Part shown: positions 25,874 through 34,711 of the stretch, one piece after another | How positions within the stretch are numbered: the first letter of the stretch is position 1 | How the letters are laid out: each line of letters begins with the position of its first letter | Source of the DNA: Erythrobacter sp. | GTDB taxonomy: Bacteria; Pseudomonadota; Alphaproteobacteria; Sphingomonadales; Sphingomonadaceae | Reading direction: 5' to 3' | Assembly (NCBI GenBank): GCA_030148605.1 | Contig: JASBTD010000035.1 | Location: 23,902-87,901, forward strand | DNA length: 64,000 nt | Notes under the pieces: generated by a model | What the model saw: the letters and a program-made list of their open reading frames with translations, nothing else | Databases searched by the model: none | What the model was told of the DNA's origin: nothing | Position numbers and translations under genes: made by a program

Positions 25874-26458
25874 ATGACGACAGATATGACAGCCGCCCGC
25901 AAAGCCATGATCGACAGCCAGCTGCGCACCAGTGGGGTGAATGAGCCCTTCGTGCTTGCGCGAATGGGTGCTGTTGCGCGTGAAGATTTTGTGCCGGAAG
26001 GCGCGCGCTCGATTGCCTATATGGACAGGGCGATCCCGCTTGGCGACGGCCGTCATCTCGCTGCACCACTGGTGCATGGAAAGATGCTGGCTGAAGCACG
26101 GCCTACACAAAATGACAATGTGCTCGTGGTCGAAAGTGGTTCTGGCTACCTCGCTGAACTGCTTCGCGCCTTGGTTGGCAAGCTCGACATAAAGTCTGTC
26201 GAAGAGGTCGCAAGCGGCAAGAAAGGCCGCAAGGCCTATTCGCTGATCATGGTGGACGGCGCGATCGAACAAATGCCCGAATCGCTTGCCAAACAGCTCG
26301 AAGAAGGTGGCCGGATTGTGACCGGGCTGGTGCTGCGCGGTGTAACGCGACTGGCGACCGGCAGGAAAGTGGCGGGGCAAGTGACACTGCGACCGCTGGC
26401 TGAGATCGGCATCCCTGTGCTTGCTGAATTTGACCGTCCGAAGGAATGGAGTTTCTGA
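25874..26458 (+). CDS. Shortened PCMT-family methyltransferase homologue
   Basis: A 194-residue relative of protein-L-isoaspartate O-methyltransferase. The N-terminal MIDSQLRTSGV, FVPEGARSIAYMDRAIPLGDGRHLAAP block fits well. The SAM loop reads VVESGSGYLAEL. After that, the segment that normally holds further SAM-binding strands is compressed to about 40 residues before LIMVDGAIEQMPESLAKQLEEGGRIV. Activity is therefore doubtful. It overlaps the tolC gene downstream, a pairing I believe is usual in sphingomonads. Confidence 0.72.
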   Translation: MTTDMTAARKAMIDSQLRTSGVNEPFVLARMGAVAREDFVPEGARSIAYMDRAIPLGDGRHLAAPLVHGKMLAEARPTQNDNVLVVESGSGYLAELLRALVGKLDIKSVEEVASGKKGRKAYSLIMVDGAIEQMPESLAKQLEEGGRIVTGLVLRGVTRLATGRKVAGQVTLRPLAEIGIPVLAEFDRPKEWSF

Positions 26459-27948
26459 ACTTGACCGCACGTAGCCCTGCAATCCGGCCATTGGCGGCCG
26501 CCCTAATGCTGGGCTCGGCGCTGGTTCCTGCTTCAGCTCAGGCAGATGATCTGCGCGATGCGCTGGTCAGCGCTTATGAGACCAACCCCACATTGCTCGC
26601 CGCTCGCGCGCAGCAACGCGCAACCGATGAAGACGTGCCGATCCAGCGCGCACAAGGGCTGCACAATGTGTCGGTAACCGGCAACCACATCGAATTCGTA
26701 CGCGTCTCGCCCAACAGCTTCACTGCGCCGGAGCGCCGCTTCCAGGGCGGTGTCGACATGACTGTGCCGGTCTATTCAGGCGGCGCCGTTCGCAACGGCA
26801 TCAAGGCCGCGAAAGAGCGTGTCTCTGCAGGCCAGGCTGATCTGCGCGGCACAGAAAGCTCTGTCTTCAGCCAGGTTGTTGCCGCCTACATGGATGTGCT
26901 GCGCACGGAAGCGCTGGCAACTCTGGCGGGCAATCAGGTTGATGTGTTGAGCGTGAATCTGGAGGCGACGACGGATCGCTTCGAGATTGGCGAGCTTACC
27001 CGCACCGATGTGGCACAATCGCAATCGCGCCTTGCCGTCGCGCAAGGCGATTTTCGCAACGCGCAAGCGAACCTGATCGCAGCACGCGAAAACTATATCC
27101 AGCTGGTGGGCCGGGCGCCAGCCGATCTTCAGCCGCCCCCGCCCTTGCCCGGCCTGCCGGAAACCGTTGGGGAAGCAGTGGTGACAGCGCTCGACAGCAA
27201 CCCCGATCTGATCGCTGCGCGCGAACGTGCGGATGCGGCGGGATATGATTCGGAGGTAGCCGGATCTGGCCGCCTGCCCACTGTCGGGCTGTTCGCCAAC
27301 ATCGACTACACCGATTATTTCGGCACACTTGGCGGCCCGATCTCTTCCAATTTCACGCAGACGGAAACCACCGCCAACGCTGGCGTTCAGGTAACCATTC
27401 CGATCTTTCAAGGCGGATTGCCTGCCGCGCGCCAGCGGCAAGCCTATGCCCGCGAGACTGCTGCGCTCGAACAGGTCATCGCGACAGAACGCAATGTGAT
27501 CTCGCAAGTCCGCGCCGCATATTCGAGCTGGCAGGCCTCGCAGGCGGTGATCGAAAGTTCCGAAGCTGCGGTTGCTGCCGCCGAACTCAGCCTCGAAGGC
27601 GTGCGGGCAGAAAATTCGATTGGCAACCGCACGATTCTTGATGTGCTCAATGCCGAACAGGAATTGCTTTCAGCGCGGGCGCAATTGGTCACCGCGCGGC
27701 GCAATGCTTATGTGGCGGGCTTCACCGTGCTGGCCGCGATGGGCAAGGCAGAGGCGCGCGATCTCAATCTCGACACGGGCGGCCTGCTTTATGACCCGGA
27801 AATCAACGCCAAGCGTGCGCGGCGCGCGCTGTTTGATTGGCAGCGCGACCCCGAACCCGCCGCAAAATCAACGAGAACCGTTGACATCCCCGCGCCCGAC
27901 GCGATGATTGGTCCGCCTGATGAGTCGGGTGACGTCACGAACCAGTGA
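26446..27948 (+). CDS. tolC: TolC-family outer membrane efflux protein
   Basis: A 500-residue outer-membrane channel protein for type I secretion or RND efflux. It has a signal peptide ending about ASAQA, then two homologous halves of long helices and strands (DALVSAYETNPTLLAARAQ; later VVTALDSNPDLIAARERAD), as in TolC. The ATG overlaps the upstream gene with only AAGGA touching it. A TTG at 26461, with GGAG nine bases upstream, is a plausible alternative start. No efflux pump genes are adjacent. Confidence 0.92.
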   Translation: MEFLNLTARSPAIRPLAAALMLGSALVPASAQADDLRDALVSAYETNPTLLAARAQQRATDEDVPIQRAQGLHNVSVTGNHIEFVRVSPNSFTAPERRFQGGVDMTVPVYSGGAVRNGIKAAKERVSAGQADLRGTESSVFSQVVAAYMDVLRTEALATLAGNQVDVLSVNLEATTDRFEIGELTRTDVAQSQSRLAVAQGDFRNAQANLIAARENYIQLVGRAPADLQPPPPLPGLPETVGEAVVTALDSNPDLIAARERADAAGYDSEVAGSGRLPTVGLFANIDYTDYFGTLGGPISSNFTQTETTANAGVQVTIPIFQGGLPAARQRQAYARETAALEQVIATERNVISQVRAAYSSWQASQAVIESSEAAVAAAELSLEGVRAENSIGNRTILDVLNAEQELLSARAQLVTARRNAYVAGFTVLAAMGKAEARDLNLDTGGLLYDPEINAKRARRALFDWQRDPEPAAKSTRTVDIPAPDAMIGPPDESGDVTNQ

Positions 27949-28002
27949 CGTCAATAGCCGCAACCGGTCATGTCGAAACGCGCAACAGGGGATAGGGAGC
28001 GC

Positions 28003-28479
28003 ATGGCGCAGCACAATGAAGCTTCGGTCGAGGAAATCCTCGAATCGATCAAGAATGTGATTGCGCGCGACAATCGCCTACCCTCAGCCCAGGCAGCCAA
28101 CGGGCAAACGCGCAGCAAAAGCGGTGACGAAGCGGAAGAGGATGTTCTCGACCTTGCTACAATGGAGTTTGCGCAAGACCTTGTCCGGCAGGCCGATCAT
28201 GGCGGCGAATATGAGGCCGCGCGCCAGACAGAACAGGAATCCCCGCTGACTACGGAAGCGGTGCGCAATTCGATGCGCGAGAACTTCGAAGCGCTGGCGA
28301 TGCTCGCTGAACCGGGCGCACGCCCGCAGATCGTGCGGTCAGGCGAAACCTCGCTTGAAGGGCTGGTGCGGGACATGCTGCGCCCCATGCTGGCAGAATG
28401 GCTCGACAAGAATCTGCCTGGCATGGTCGAGAAGATGGTTCAGGCAGAGATCGCGCGGATTGCCGGAAAACGCGGCTAG
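28003..28479 (+). CDS. popZ: PopZ-like polar organizing protein (DUF2497)
   Basis: A protein of about 158 residues with the PopZ plan: N-terminal helix SVEEILESIKNVIARD, an acidic, disordered middle, and a C-terminal oligomerisation part ENFEALAMLA, then LEGLVRDMLRPMLAEWLDKNLPGMVEKMV. PopZ forms a polar matrix that anchors ParB-parS at the cell pole in Caulobacter. ParA, ParB and parS sites lie 16-21 kb away in this window. The ATG has GGGAG just upstream. valS, which often follows popZ in alphaproteobacteria, is not adjacent. Confidence 0.85.
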   Translation: MAQHNEASVEEILESIKNVIARDNRLPSAQAANGQTRSKSGDEAEEDVLDLATMEFAQDLVRQADHGGEYEAARQTEQESPLTTEAVRNSMRENFEALAMLAEPGARPQIVRSGETSLEGLVRDMLRPMLAEWLDKNLPGMVEKMVQAEIARIAGKRG

Positions 28480-28514
28480 CCTCTTCCGGCGGCCGCCGTT
28501 AAACCCCGCGCAGC

Positions 28515-28925
28515 ATGAGCACCGAATCCCCCAACCCGCCCGATCTTGCAGAAGCGCAACTGGCGCTCGCCAAGCTGGGTGGGGAAAGCATTGGCAGGCA
28601 TATCTTCCTGTGCGCGATGAGCGAAAAGCAGAAATGCTGTTCGCGCGAGCAAGGCGAAGCCTCGTGGAAATATCTCAAGCGGCGGTTGAACGAGTTGAAG
28701 CTTTCAGGGCCGAAACGGATCAATCCCGAAGGCAAGTCCTGCGGCGGTGTGCAGCGCACCAAGGCGGATTGCTTGCAAGTATGTGCGGCGGGGCCGATCG
28801 CGGTCGTATGGCCAGACCGGGTATGGTACCACTCAGCCAGTCCGGACGTGCTTGAACGGATCATCCAGGAACATCTGATCGGGAACGAACCGGTGGAAGA
28901 GTACCGGTTGACCTATCCCGGCTGA
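28515..28925 (+). CDS. Thioredoxin-like [2Fe-2S] ferredoxin
   Basis: A 136-residue protein of the thioredoxin-fold (2Fe-2S) ferredoxin type. Cysteines suited to bind the cluster lie in [14 protein letters not shown] and [19 protein letters not shown], and the latter pattern is characteristic. The rest is a compact domain with the [12 protein letters not shown] helix. It follows popZ by about 35 bases on the same strand. The partner and pathway are unknown. Confidence 0.85.
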   Translation: MSTESPNPPDLAEAQLALAKLGGESIGRHIFLCAMSEKQKCCSREQGEASWKYLKRRLNELKLSGPKRINPEGKSCGGVQRTKADCLQVCAAGPIAVVWPDRVWYHSASPDVLERIIQEHLIGNEPVEEYRLTYPG

Positions 28926-28948
28926 ACGAGCGCGCCAGCCGTCAACTT

Positions 28949-29242
28949 TCAGTCTTCGTCATGCTTCGGCAGATTGTTGTCGACCGAAGCATCGTGTCCT
29001 GTGCCATTGGACAGGAACACCAGCCCCATCAGCGCACTGGTCAGCAGCATCATGAAGCCCATTCCCAATGCAACCGCGATGTAGAAATGTACGGAAACCG
29101 CCCCATTGAATTTGTAGAGCAACGCCAAGGCGATTCCGACCATGCCCACGGTGAACAGGAACATGAACCGCATCAGCCTGCGATAGCGCGCCCAGGCGTG
29201 AGCGGCGGTCTGCGGATCGTCGAGGGGGGATTTTCCAACCAT
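28949..29242 (-). CDS. Small membrane protein, two to three helices
   Basis: A protein of about 97 residues with a conserved-looking N-terminus, MVGKSPLDDPQTAAHAWARYRR (split here), followed by two to three hydrophobic segments (MRFMFLFTVGMVGIALALLY, then HFYIAVALGMGFMM, then a third). The start could also be four codons upstream (ATG at 29254, GAAGG near it). It is divergent from the CBS-domain gene, so the two share an upstream region of about 110 bases. The function is unknown. Confidence 0.68.
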   Translation of the reverse strand: MVGKSPLDDPQTAAHAWARYRRLMRFMFLFTVGMVGIALALLYKFNGAVSVHFYIAVALGMGFMMLLTSALMGLVFLSNGTGHDASVDNNLPKHDED

Positions 29243-29356
29243 CGGGCGCCACATGGGCCTTCGCGCACTGTGATGCAATGCTTCAGTTCGATCGCTTTGA
29301 TTCGCCTTTTTGCAGGGAAAGTGGCATTCTTCGCATGAATCGGAGGAGGACAAGCC

Positions 29357-29788
29357 ATGACCATCGCCAAGATCATTCAGGGCCGCAGCAGCCAGGACGT
29401 GATTAGCTGCAATGCTTCGACACCCATGCGCGAAGCGGTTGCCATATTGGCGGAGAAACGGATCGGCGCCCTGCCGGTGACGCAAGGTGGATCAGTCGTA
29501 GGGATCTTTTCCGAGCGCGACGTGATCTACCGCTTGGCAGAAGAAGGCGAAGTCTGCCTCAACCGCCCGCTCGCCGATGTGATGACTGCACCGCCGATTA
29601 CAGTCGAGCCGTCAACCGTGATCGATGATGCCTTTGCCCTGATGACCAGGCGCCGCATTCGCCATCTTCCCGTGCTGGAAGGCAATGCGATGGTGGCCTT
29701 CATTTCCATCGGAGATCTGGTCAAACATCATACCGATGAGGTGGAGCATGAGGCGGAGGCTTTACGCACCTATATCCAGACCGCTTGA
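29357..29788 (+). CDS. Tandem CBS-domain protein
   Basis: A 143-residue protein of two CBS domains (about residues 5-65 and 72-130). Domain one has MREAVAILAEKRIGALPVTQGGS and VGIFSERDV, and domain two has TVIDDAFALMTRRRIRHLPVL and VAFISIGDLVKHH. CBS pairs bind adenosine nucleotides and act as regulatory modules. No enzymatic domain is fused. Its divergent neighbour is a small membrane protein, so a joint role is possible but not shown. Confidence 0.92.
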   Translation: MTIAKIIQGRSSQDVISCNASTPMREAVAILAEKRIGALPVTQGGSVVGIFSERDVIYRLAEEGEVCLNRPLADVMTAPPITVEPSTVIDDAFALMTRRRIRHLPVLEGNAMVAFISIGDLVKHHTDEVEHEAEALRTYIQTA

Positions 29789-29822
29789 GAATTGGCGCAA
29801 GCGACCTTAAATTCAGCGGATG

Positions 29823-30152
29823 ATGGCTGAAACACTCACTTTGACCCCCGCTGCGGCGAAGCGCGTTGCATGGATTGCCGAGAAGCAGTCAAAACCGGCA
29901 ATCCTGCGCTTGTCGGTTGAAGGTGGGGGTTGCTCAGGCTTCCAGTACAAATTTGACTTGGCAGATGCTGCTGATGGCGATGACGCCGTGAGTGAGACGG
30001 ATGGCGTACAGCTGGTGGTTGATCCGGTGAGTCTCGATCTCGTTTCCGGCAGTGTTGTCGATTTCGTTGAATCGCTGGGCGGCGCCGCTTTTCGCGTGGA
30101 AAATCCGCAAGCGGCGGCTGGTTGCGGCTGCGGATCGAGCTTCGGGATTTGA
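29823..30152 (+). CDS. erpA: Fe-S insertion protein ErpA
   Basis: A HesB/IscA-type A-carrier of 109 residues that delivers clusters to target proteins. The family cysteines are in GGGCSGFQY and GCGCGSSFGI. The preceding codon is also ATG, so the start could be one codon earlier. It is the second A-type carrier in the window after SufA and is followed about 40 bases later by xthA. It is called ErpA because it stands outside the suf operon. Confidence 0.88.
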   Translation: MAETLTLTPAAAKRVAWIAEKQSKPAILRLSVEGGGCSGFQYKFDLADAADGDDAVSETDGVQLVVDPVSLDLVSGSVVDFVESLGGAAFRVENPQAAAGCGCGSSFGI

Positions 30153-30190
30153 ATTAGACGCGCCGCGTATCTTCAGGCACTAGTCCTTTC

Positions 30191-30988
30191 ATGAAGATCG
30201 CAACTTTCAATATCAACGGTATCAAGGCGCGTTTGCCGCGCTTGAAGGAATGGCTCCAGGAAACCCGGCCCACGGTCGCTTGCCTGCAAGAAATCAAGAG
30301 CATGGACGAGAATTTCCCGGGCGATGAGTTCGAAGCGCTCGGCTATAAGGCGATCTGGCACGGGCAAAAGAGCTTCAACGGGGTTGCTATCCTGGTTGAT
30401 CAGAACGCTGGTGTCGAAGGCCCGATCGAAGTCCAGCGTGGGCTCGGTATCGACGGGCCCAAAGAGGATGAAGGCGAACAGGCGCGCTATCTCGAAGCCG
30501 ATGTCGGCGGTGTGCGGATAGTGTGCATCTACCTGCCCAATGGCAATCCGCAGCCGGGGCCCAAATTCGATTACAAGCTGGCCTGGATGGATGAGCTGCG
30601 CGCACGCATGGCGCAGATCTGGGCAGAGGAAGTTCCTGCCGCCGTGCTCGGCGATTTCAATGTCATCCCGGAAGACAATGATGTGTGGGCGACCAAGGCG
30701 ATGGCAGACGATGCCCTGATGCAGCCTGAAAGCCGGGCGGCCTATGCACGGCTTCTGGCCGATGGCTGGACTGACGCTTTGCGCACGCACAACCCGCGCG
30801 GCGGCGTGTGGACCTATTGGGACTATCAGGCCGGGGCATGGCAACGCGACCATGGCTTTCGCATCGACCATATCCTGCTCAGCCCGGAACTGGCTGATCG
30901 CCTGGATTCGGTGGGTGTCGACAAGGCGCATCGGGGCCGCGAAAAGGCGAGCGATCACGCGCCGGTTTGGGCTCGGCTGCGATTCTAG
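30191..30988 (+). CDS. xthA: Exodeoxyribonuclease III
   Basis: A 265-residue Mg-dependent AP endonuclease / 3'-exonuclease of base-excision repair. The EEP-superfamily motifs are visible: MKIATFNINGIKARL, VACLQEIKS, NPQPGPKFDYKLAWM, GDFNVIPEDNDV, FRIDHILLS and KASDHAPVWARL. It ends before a terminator hairpin and converges with the cell-wall hydrolase gene. Confidence 0.96.
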   Translation: MKIATFNINGIKARLPRLKEWLQETRPTVACLQEIKSMDENFPGDEFEALGYKAIWHGQKSFNGVAILVDQNAGVEGPIEVQRGLGIDGPKEDEGEQARYLEADVGGVRIVCIYLPNGNPQPGPKFDYKLAWMDELRARMAQIWAEEVPAAVLGDFNVIPEDNDVWATKAMADDALMQPESRAAYARLLADGWTDALRTHNPRGGVWTYWDYQAGAWQRDHGFRIDHILLSPELADRLDSVGVDKAHRGREKASDHAPVWARLRF

Positions 30989-31002
30989 GTTGGCACAACA
31001 GA

Positions 31003-31033
31003 AAAGGGGCTCAACCTTTCGGCGAGCCCCTTT
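31003..31033. terminator. Bidirectional terminator between xthA and sleB-like gene
   Basis: AAAGGGGCTC pairs with GAGCCCCTTT across an 11-base loop, flanked by A-rich and T-rich ends (AAAA before, TTTCGAAATTC after). It sits between convergent genes and can stop both transcripts. Confidence 0.82.
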
Positions 31034-31055
31034 CGAAATTCATCGAACCGCTATC

Positions 31056-31724
31056 CTAGCGATAGAAGATGTGGCTGTTGATCGTCGCGCGCGCGATCTT
31101 TTTGCGGTTCCAGCTGGGGTTCACATACTTCGCATGGAAGTAAAGCGAATCTGCAGCTTCGGATTCCCACATCCCTTCATGCGCGATGCGAGCGATTGCC
31201 TTGGCGCGGTTCCACGCTTTTGAGCTCGTATTGATGCGCGGCATCGACCCGCCGCGTACGAAAGAGAATTGCGCGCGCTGGTAGACAACGCCGCAATAGC
31301 TTTCCGGGAAGCGGTTGCTGTCAGCGCGGTTGATCACAACCTGCGCCACAGCCAGCTGGCCCGTCAGCGGTTCACCGCGCGATTCGAAATAGACCGCACC
31401 GGCAAGGCAGCGCATCTGTTCGGACAGCGCGAAATCGGTGTTGGTGGCTTCAACCAGCTCGCGCAGTGACCTGGCAGTTGCCTTGGCCGCTTCGCTCTTG
31501 CCTTGGGCAACATCATTCGTTGCCGCGGCGGCAGTGGGTTGAACCACTTCCTGCGAGACGAATTGGATTGCGGAATCGTCTGAACCGCCGGTGGCGACTA
31601 CCACCTGATCTTGCCCGGCGTCATTGTCCTGGGCGCGTGCGCCAGACGTTTCCGCGCTGGCGAATGTAAGGCCTAGCGCAACCGCCGCAGCGGCAAGCGC
31701 GAGCCCATGGCTCCTGCGAGTCAT
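31056..31724 (-). CDS. SleB/CwlJ-type cell wall hydrolase
   Basis: A 222-residue exported enzyme with a signal peptide (MTRRSHGLALAAAAVALG, cleaved near AETSGA) and a Hydrolase_2 domain near residues 110-215. That domain shows the catalytic glutamate in LAGAVYFESRGEPL, then GQLAVAQVVINR and FPESYCGVVYQRAQFSFV. Members cleave peptidoglycan glycan strands. The start follows GGAAAT; a longer TCG-like N-terminus is possible. The role in non-spore-formers is probably envelope remodelling. Confidence 0.85.
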   Translation of the reverse strand: MTRRSHGLALAAAAVALGLTFASAETSGARAQDNDAGQDQVVVATGGSDDSAIQFVSQEVVQPTAAAATNDVAQGKSEAAKATARSLRELVEATNTDFALSEQMRCLAGAVYFESRGEPLTGQLAVAQVVINRADSNRFPESYCGVVYQRAQFSFVRGGSMPRINTSSKAWNRAKAIARIAHEGMWESEAADSLYFHAKYVNPSWNRKKIARATINSHIFYR

Positions 31725-31924
31725 ATTTCCGTAGTTCTGGGCGGTGGACAAGCCCGACGCAGGCGAGGACCATTTGCGTTATCTGCTTTTAAAAGCGGTC
31801 CATTCGTTTGGCCTGCCGGCCGCCCCCCGTCTGCGTGCTAATGCTCCGACCTCATTGCCGGAAGGCACCGCCTGCGCACCTGGAAGCTGCGCGGCCAAAT
31901 AGAGTCGAACCGCAGAAGGTCAAG

Positions 31925-32260
31925 TTAACGCGCCAGGGATGCGACGAACCGTGCACCATCAGCGATATCTGCCTCCAAAATCCAGATATCGGGGTCCTGC
32001 TTCTTTCGCTTTTCGAGATACTCGAAAATTTCTTCAGATTTTTCAAGGTTTTGCTGCTTTGCAGCAATATATGGTCGCGATCCGTCCAGTTGCGGCAATC
32101 TTTCGAAAAGAACAGCGTTCTCGCCGCGATAGATAGTTAAGATCAGGATCGTTCCAGCGTCTTTTTCGCCCTTGGCGATAACACTTGCGAAACCACCTTG
32201 CGATTCGATCGCACGAATGATTCCCGAAACTTCAAGATGCGCGGGAAGCCGGCCTTCCAT
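31925..32260 (-). CDS. DUF1491-family protein
   Basis: A 111-residue protein with the alphaproteobacterial DUF1491 look: an N-terminal LPAHLEVSGIIRAIESQGGFASVI, then GTILILTIYRG, a RLPQLDGSRPYIA stretch and the C-terminal DPDIWILEADI. It lies just upstream of the next minus-strand gene end and downstream of the thioesterase, and may be in the same transcript. No function is known to me. Confidence 0.8.
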   Translation of the reverse strand: MEGRLPAHLEVSGIIRAIESQGGFASVIAKGEKDAGTILILTIYRGENAVLFERLPQLDGSRPYIAAKQQNLEKSEEIFEYLEKRKKQDPDIWILEADIADGARFVASLAR

Positions 32261-32272
32261 CAAGCCTGCGCC

Positions 32273-32737
32273 CTAATCGGCATTATAGCCTGGCAGGCTG
32301 GAAAGCGGGATGCGCGAACGCATGAATGTGCCGGTGCCGCGGCCAATCTCATCACCCTCTTCATCAACCAGCCGCGCTTCAGCCACGAAAACGCGGCGCT
32401 TGCCGCTTACCCACACACCTTCGGCGGTAACCTTGCCGCTGCGCACGGGCTTGGTGAAATGCAGGTTGAATGACGTCGTCAGGAGGAAGCGGTCTGTCGC
32501 ACGCGTGTTGGCGGCGTAGAATGCGGCATCATCGAGCATCTTGAAATAGATCGTGCCATGCGCAGCGCCAGCCGCATGGAAGCTCGCTTCAGTGACTTCG
32601 AATGTAATGCGCGATTTGCCTTCGCCGAGGATTTCCAAGTGCGAATTGAACAGATCGTTTATTGGTGCAGACGCATAGAGCCGCTCCAAGGCGCGGTAAT
32701 GCATTTCCGCGCCCGACGCAGGGGAATCAGGCGGCAT
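32273..32737 (-). CDS. PaaI-family hotdog thioesterase
   Basis: A protein of about 154 residues with the hotdog fold. The HGTIYFKMLDDAAFYAAN helix, with the HG-x-x-F-x-x-x-D pattern typical of PaaI thioesterases, is followed by FLLTTSFNLHFTKPVRSGKV and the GRGTGTFMRSRIPL end. It likely hydrolyses acyl-CoA. Substrate is unknown. The start at 32737 overlaps the ptsN end by 11 bases, so the two are cotranscribed. A longer start would need a TTG. Confidence 0.82.
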   Translation of the reverse strand: MPPDSPASGAEMHYRALERLYASAPINDLFNSHLEILGEGKSRITFEVTEASFHAAGAAHGTIYFKMLDDAAFYAANTRATDRFLLTTSFNLHFTKPVRSGKVTAEGVWVSGKRRVFVAEARLVDEEGDEIGRGTGTFMRSRIPLSSLPGYNAD

Positions 32738-33188
32738 CGCGTTCAAGCTGGTTGCTCAGAAGAGCGAACATCGCTTCCGCATTGGGCGCTTCAAGCAAAG
32801 CTTCACAGGTGCCCTCTTCGCGCACAAGGCGCGAGATCGCCGCCAGTGCGTGCAAATGCGCGGCGCCTGCATTTTCCGGCGAGATAAGACCGAACACCAG
32901 ATCCACAGGCATGCCATCAGCCGCATCGAAATCAACCGAGGATTCGAGCCTGAGCAGCACTGCGACCGGGCGATTCACTAATTTCGAGCGTGCGTGGGGA
33001 ATCGCCACGCCATTGCCGAAACCGGTTGAACCGAGCTTCTCGCGTTCTTCGATACTGTCCAGAACTTCACTCTGATCAAGGCCATAGGCCGCAGCAAACA
33101 TCGCTGCGACCTGTTCGATCACAGCCTGCTTGTTGTCCAGGTCCGCGGTGGCAACCGCATCAGGAAGCATTTGAAAATTAGCGTCCAT
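32727..33188 (-). CDS. ptsN: PTS IIA-like nitrogen regulatory protein PtsN
   Basis: A protein of about 153 residues (EIIA-Ntr). The phospho-acceptor histidine is in STGFGNGVAIPHARSKL, and the following RLESSVDFDAADGMPVDLVFGL matches the family. It is a phosphorelay regulator rather than a sugar transporter. The start used is an ATG; the upstream one is a TTG. Its neighbour upstream is hpf, a common arrangement, although rpoN, often nearby, is not in this window. Confidence 0.9.
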   Translation of the reverse strand: MDANFQMLPDAVATADLDNKQAVIEQVAAMFAAAYGLDQSEVLDSIEEREKLGSTGFGNGVAIPHARSKLVNRPVAVLLRLESSVDFDAADGMPVDLVFGLISPENAGAAHLHALAAISRLVREEGTCEALLEAPNAEAMFALLSNQLERDAA

Positions 33189-33320
33189 TTCGAAACTGCT
33201 TCGATTCAACCCTTATCTGTCTGGCATCCAAATCAATTTGAAGACCGCCTGTGAACAGCGGCCTCCAGAATGTGACGGTCCTGGAATTGCGCATGGCGCG
33301 ATCCGGCGTGGATCCACCTC

Positions 33321-33905
33321 TCAGCGCGGCTCGACCCAGCCGATCGAGCCATCCGCGCGGCGGTAAACCATATTATGCCGCCCGGTTCCAGCATTTTTGA
33401 AGAACAGTGCATTGGTATGGCGCAAATCGAGCATCATCACGGCATCGGCAACGCTCGCTTCCGGAATGTCCACGCTGGTTTCCGCAATGATCGGAGGGGA
33501 ATCGGCTTCCACATCGCCTTCGCGATCATCACTGGCGAAGATCGTATAGGCGGCTTCTTCGATTGCGAACGCCGCGTTCTCTTCGCGTTGGGCATGGGCT
33601 GCCTGTTCATGCCGGTCTTTCAACCGGCGCTTGTAACGGCGGAGCTGCTTGTCGATCTTTTCCGCCGCTGCATCGAGCGCGGTATGCGCATCTGACGCAT
33701 CGGCATGGGCTTTCAGGATCAGGCCCTGCATCACATGGGTCACGATATCGCAGGCGAACATGCCCGCAGGCGCTTTGCCGAAAGTCACGTGAGAAGAGAT
33801 CGCGCGATCAAAATACTTGTCAACGATCCCGCCCAACCGCTCGGTAACATGTTCCTGCAAGGCTGCGCCGGTTTCGATCTGATGGCCAGAAACCCGTATA
33901 TCCAT
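33321..33905 (-). CDS. hpf: Ribosome hibernation-promoting factor, long form
   Basis: A 194-residue HPF/RaiA protein that dimerises 70S ribosomes in stationary phase. The N-terminal domain (about residues 1-100) reads MDIRVSGHQIETGAAL and FGKAPAGMFACDIVTH. A charged linker follows, and the C-terminal long-HPF domain (about 140-194) has AVMMLDLRHTNALFFKNA and DGSIGWVEPR. It precedes ptsN on the same strand, with a gap of about 130 bases. Confidence 0.94.
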   Translation of the reverse strand: MDIRVSGHQIETGAALQEHVTERLGGIVDKYFDRAISSHVTFGKAPAGMFACDIVTHVMQGLILKAHADASDAHTALDAAAEKIDKQLRRYKRRLKDRHEQAAHAQREENAAFAIEEAAYTIFASDDREGDVEADSPPIIAETSVDIPEASVADAVMMLDLRHTNALFFKNAGTGRHNMVYRRADGSIGWVEPR

Positions 33906-33960
33906 GACCCCGCGATCTCCTTTCTTCTCTTTTCTTGCAAAGCCGGGTGCGGCTTTGAAT

Positions 33961-34650
33961 TCAGTTTAGCCAGAGCGGCTTTTCGATCCTTTCCAGAAAT
34001 GCCTTGTGGCGCGCCAGCTCTTCAGCGCTGGCTGCGTGCGGCCTCGGTTCACGCCGCTCTCGCGCAGGCACCTGTGTTTCACTGCGTGTGATGGAAACTT
34101 CGACCGAGCCCGCTTCAGCAGCAAGCTCAAGCCCGATCTGCCTGCCGCCCAGCAATTCGACATAGACTTGCGCCAGCAGCTCGGCATCGAGCAGCGCGCC
34201 GTGCTTGACACGGTGGCTGCGATCAATCCCGTAGCGGGTGCACAATGCATCAAGCGAAACCTTCGCGCCCGGATGCCGCTTGCGCGCGATCGCCACTGTA
34301 TCAACCATCCGTTCGCGATCGACCGGTTCGCGCCCGATCAGCGCCAGTTCGTTGTTGAGGAAACCGAAGTCGAAGCCGGCATTGTGCGCAACCAGCGGCG
34401 CATCGCCGAGAAAATCCATCAGCGCGTCAACCTGCTCGGCAAAGAGCGGCTTGGTTTCCAGGAAAGAGATCGACAATCCATGCACCGCTTCAGCGGCGGC
34501 GGGCATGTCGCGTTCAGGATTGAAATAGGCGTGGTAGGTTTCGCCGGTTGGCACCCTATTGACCATCTCGACGCATCCGATTTCTACCATCCGGTCGCCT
34601 GAAGCTGGGTCGAGGCCGGTGGTTTCGGTGTCGAAAACGATTTCCCGCAT
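33961..34650 (-). CDS. dnaQ: DNA polymerase III epsilon subunit (proofreading)
   Basis: A 229-residue 3'-5' exonuclease of the DnaQ type. Exo I is FDTETTGLDP, Exo II is VAHNAGFDFGFLN and Exo III epsilon is KHGALLDAELLAQVYVEL. A C-terminal region ending PLWLN is the polymerase-binding part. The ATG chosen begins MREIVFDTE, while the longer frame would need a TTG. It is the last gene of the dnaQ-coaE-aroE-maf-ppsR series reading away from oriC. Confidence 0.95.
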   Translation of the reverse strand: MREIVFDTETTGLDPASGDRMVEIGCVEMVNRVPTGETYHAYFNPERDMPAAAEAVHGLSISFLETKPLFAEQVDALMDFLGDAPLVAHNAGFDFGFLNNELALIGREPVDRERMVDTVAIARKRHPGAKVSLDALCTRYGIDRSHRVKHGALLDAELLAQVYVELLGGRQIGLELAAEAGSVEVSITRSETQVPARERREPRPHAASAEELARHKAFLERIEKPLWLN

Positions 34651-34711
34651 TGGCAATACTATCGGACTCGCGATTGCGTTTGGCAAGCGTTTCCGGCTCG
34701 CATCCGGAGCT

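Noticed and set aside
25690..25929. A longer N-terminus for fumarase
   Set aside because: The extension lacks similarity to the family, and AGGAG precedes the shorter ATG.
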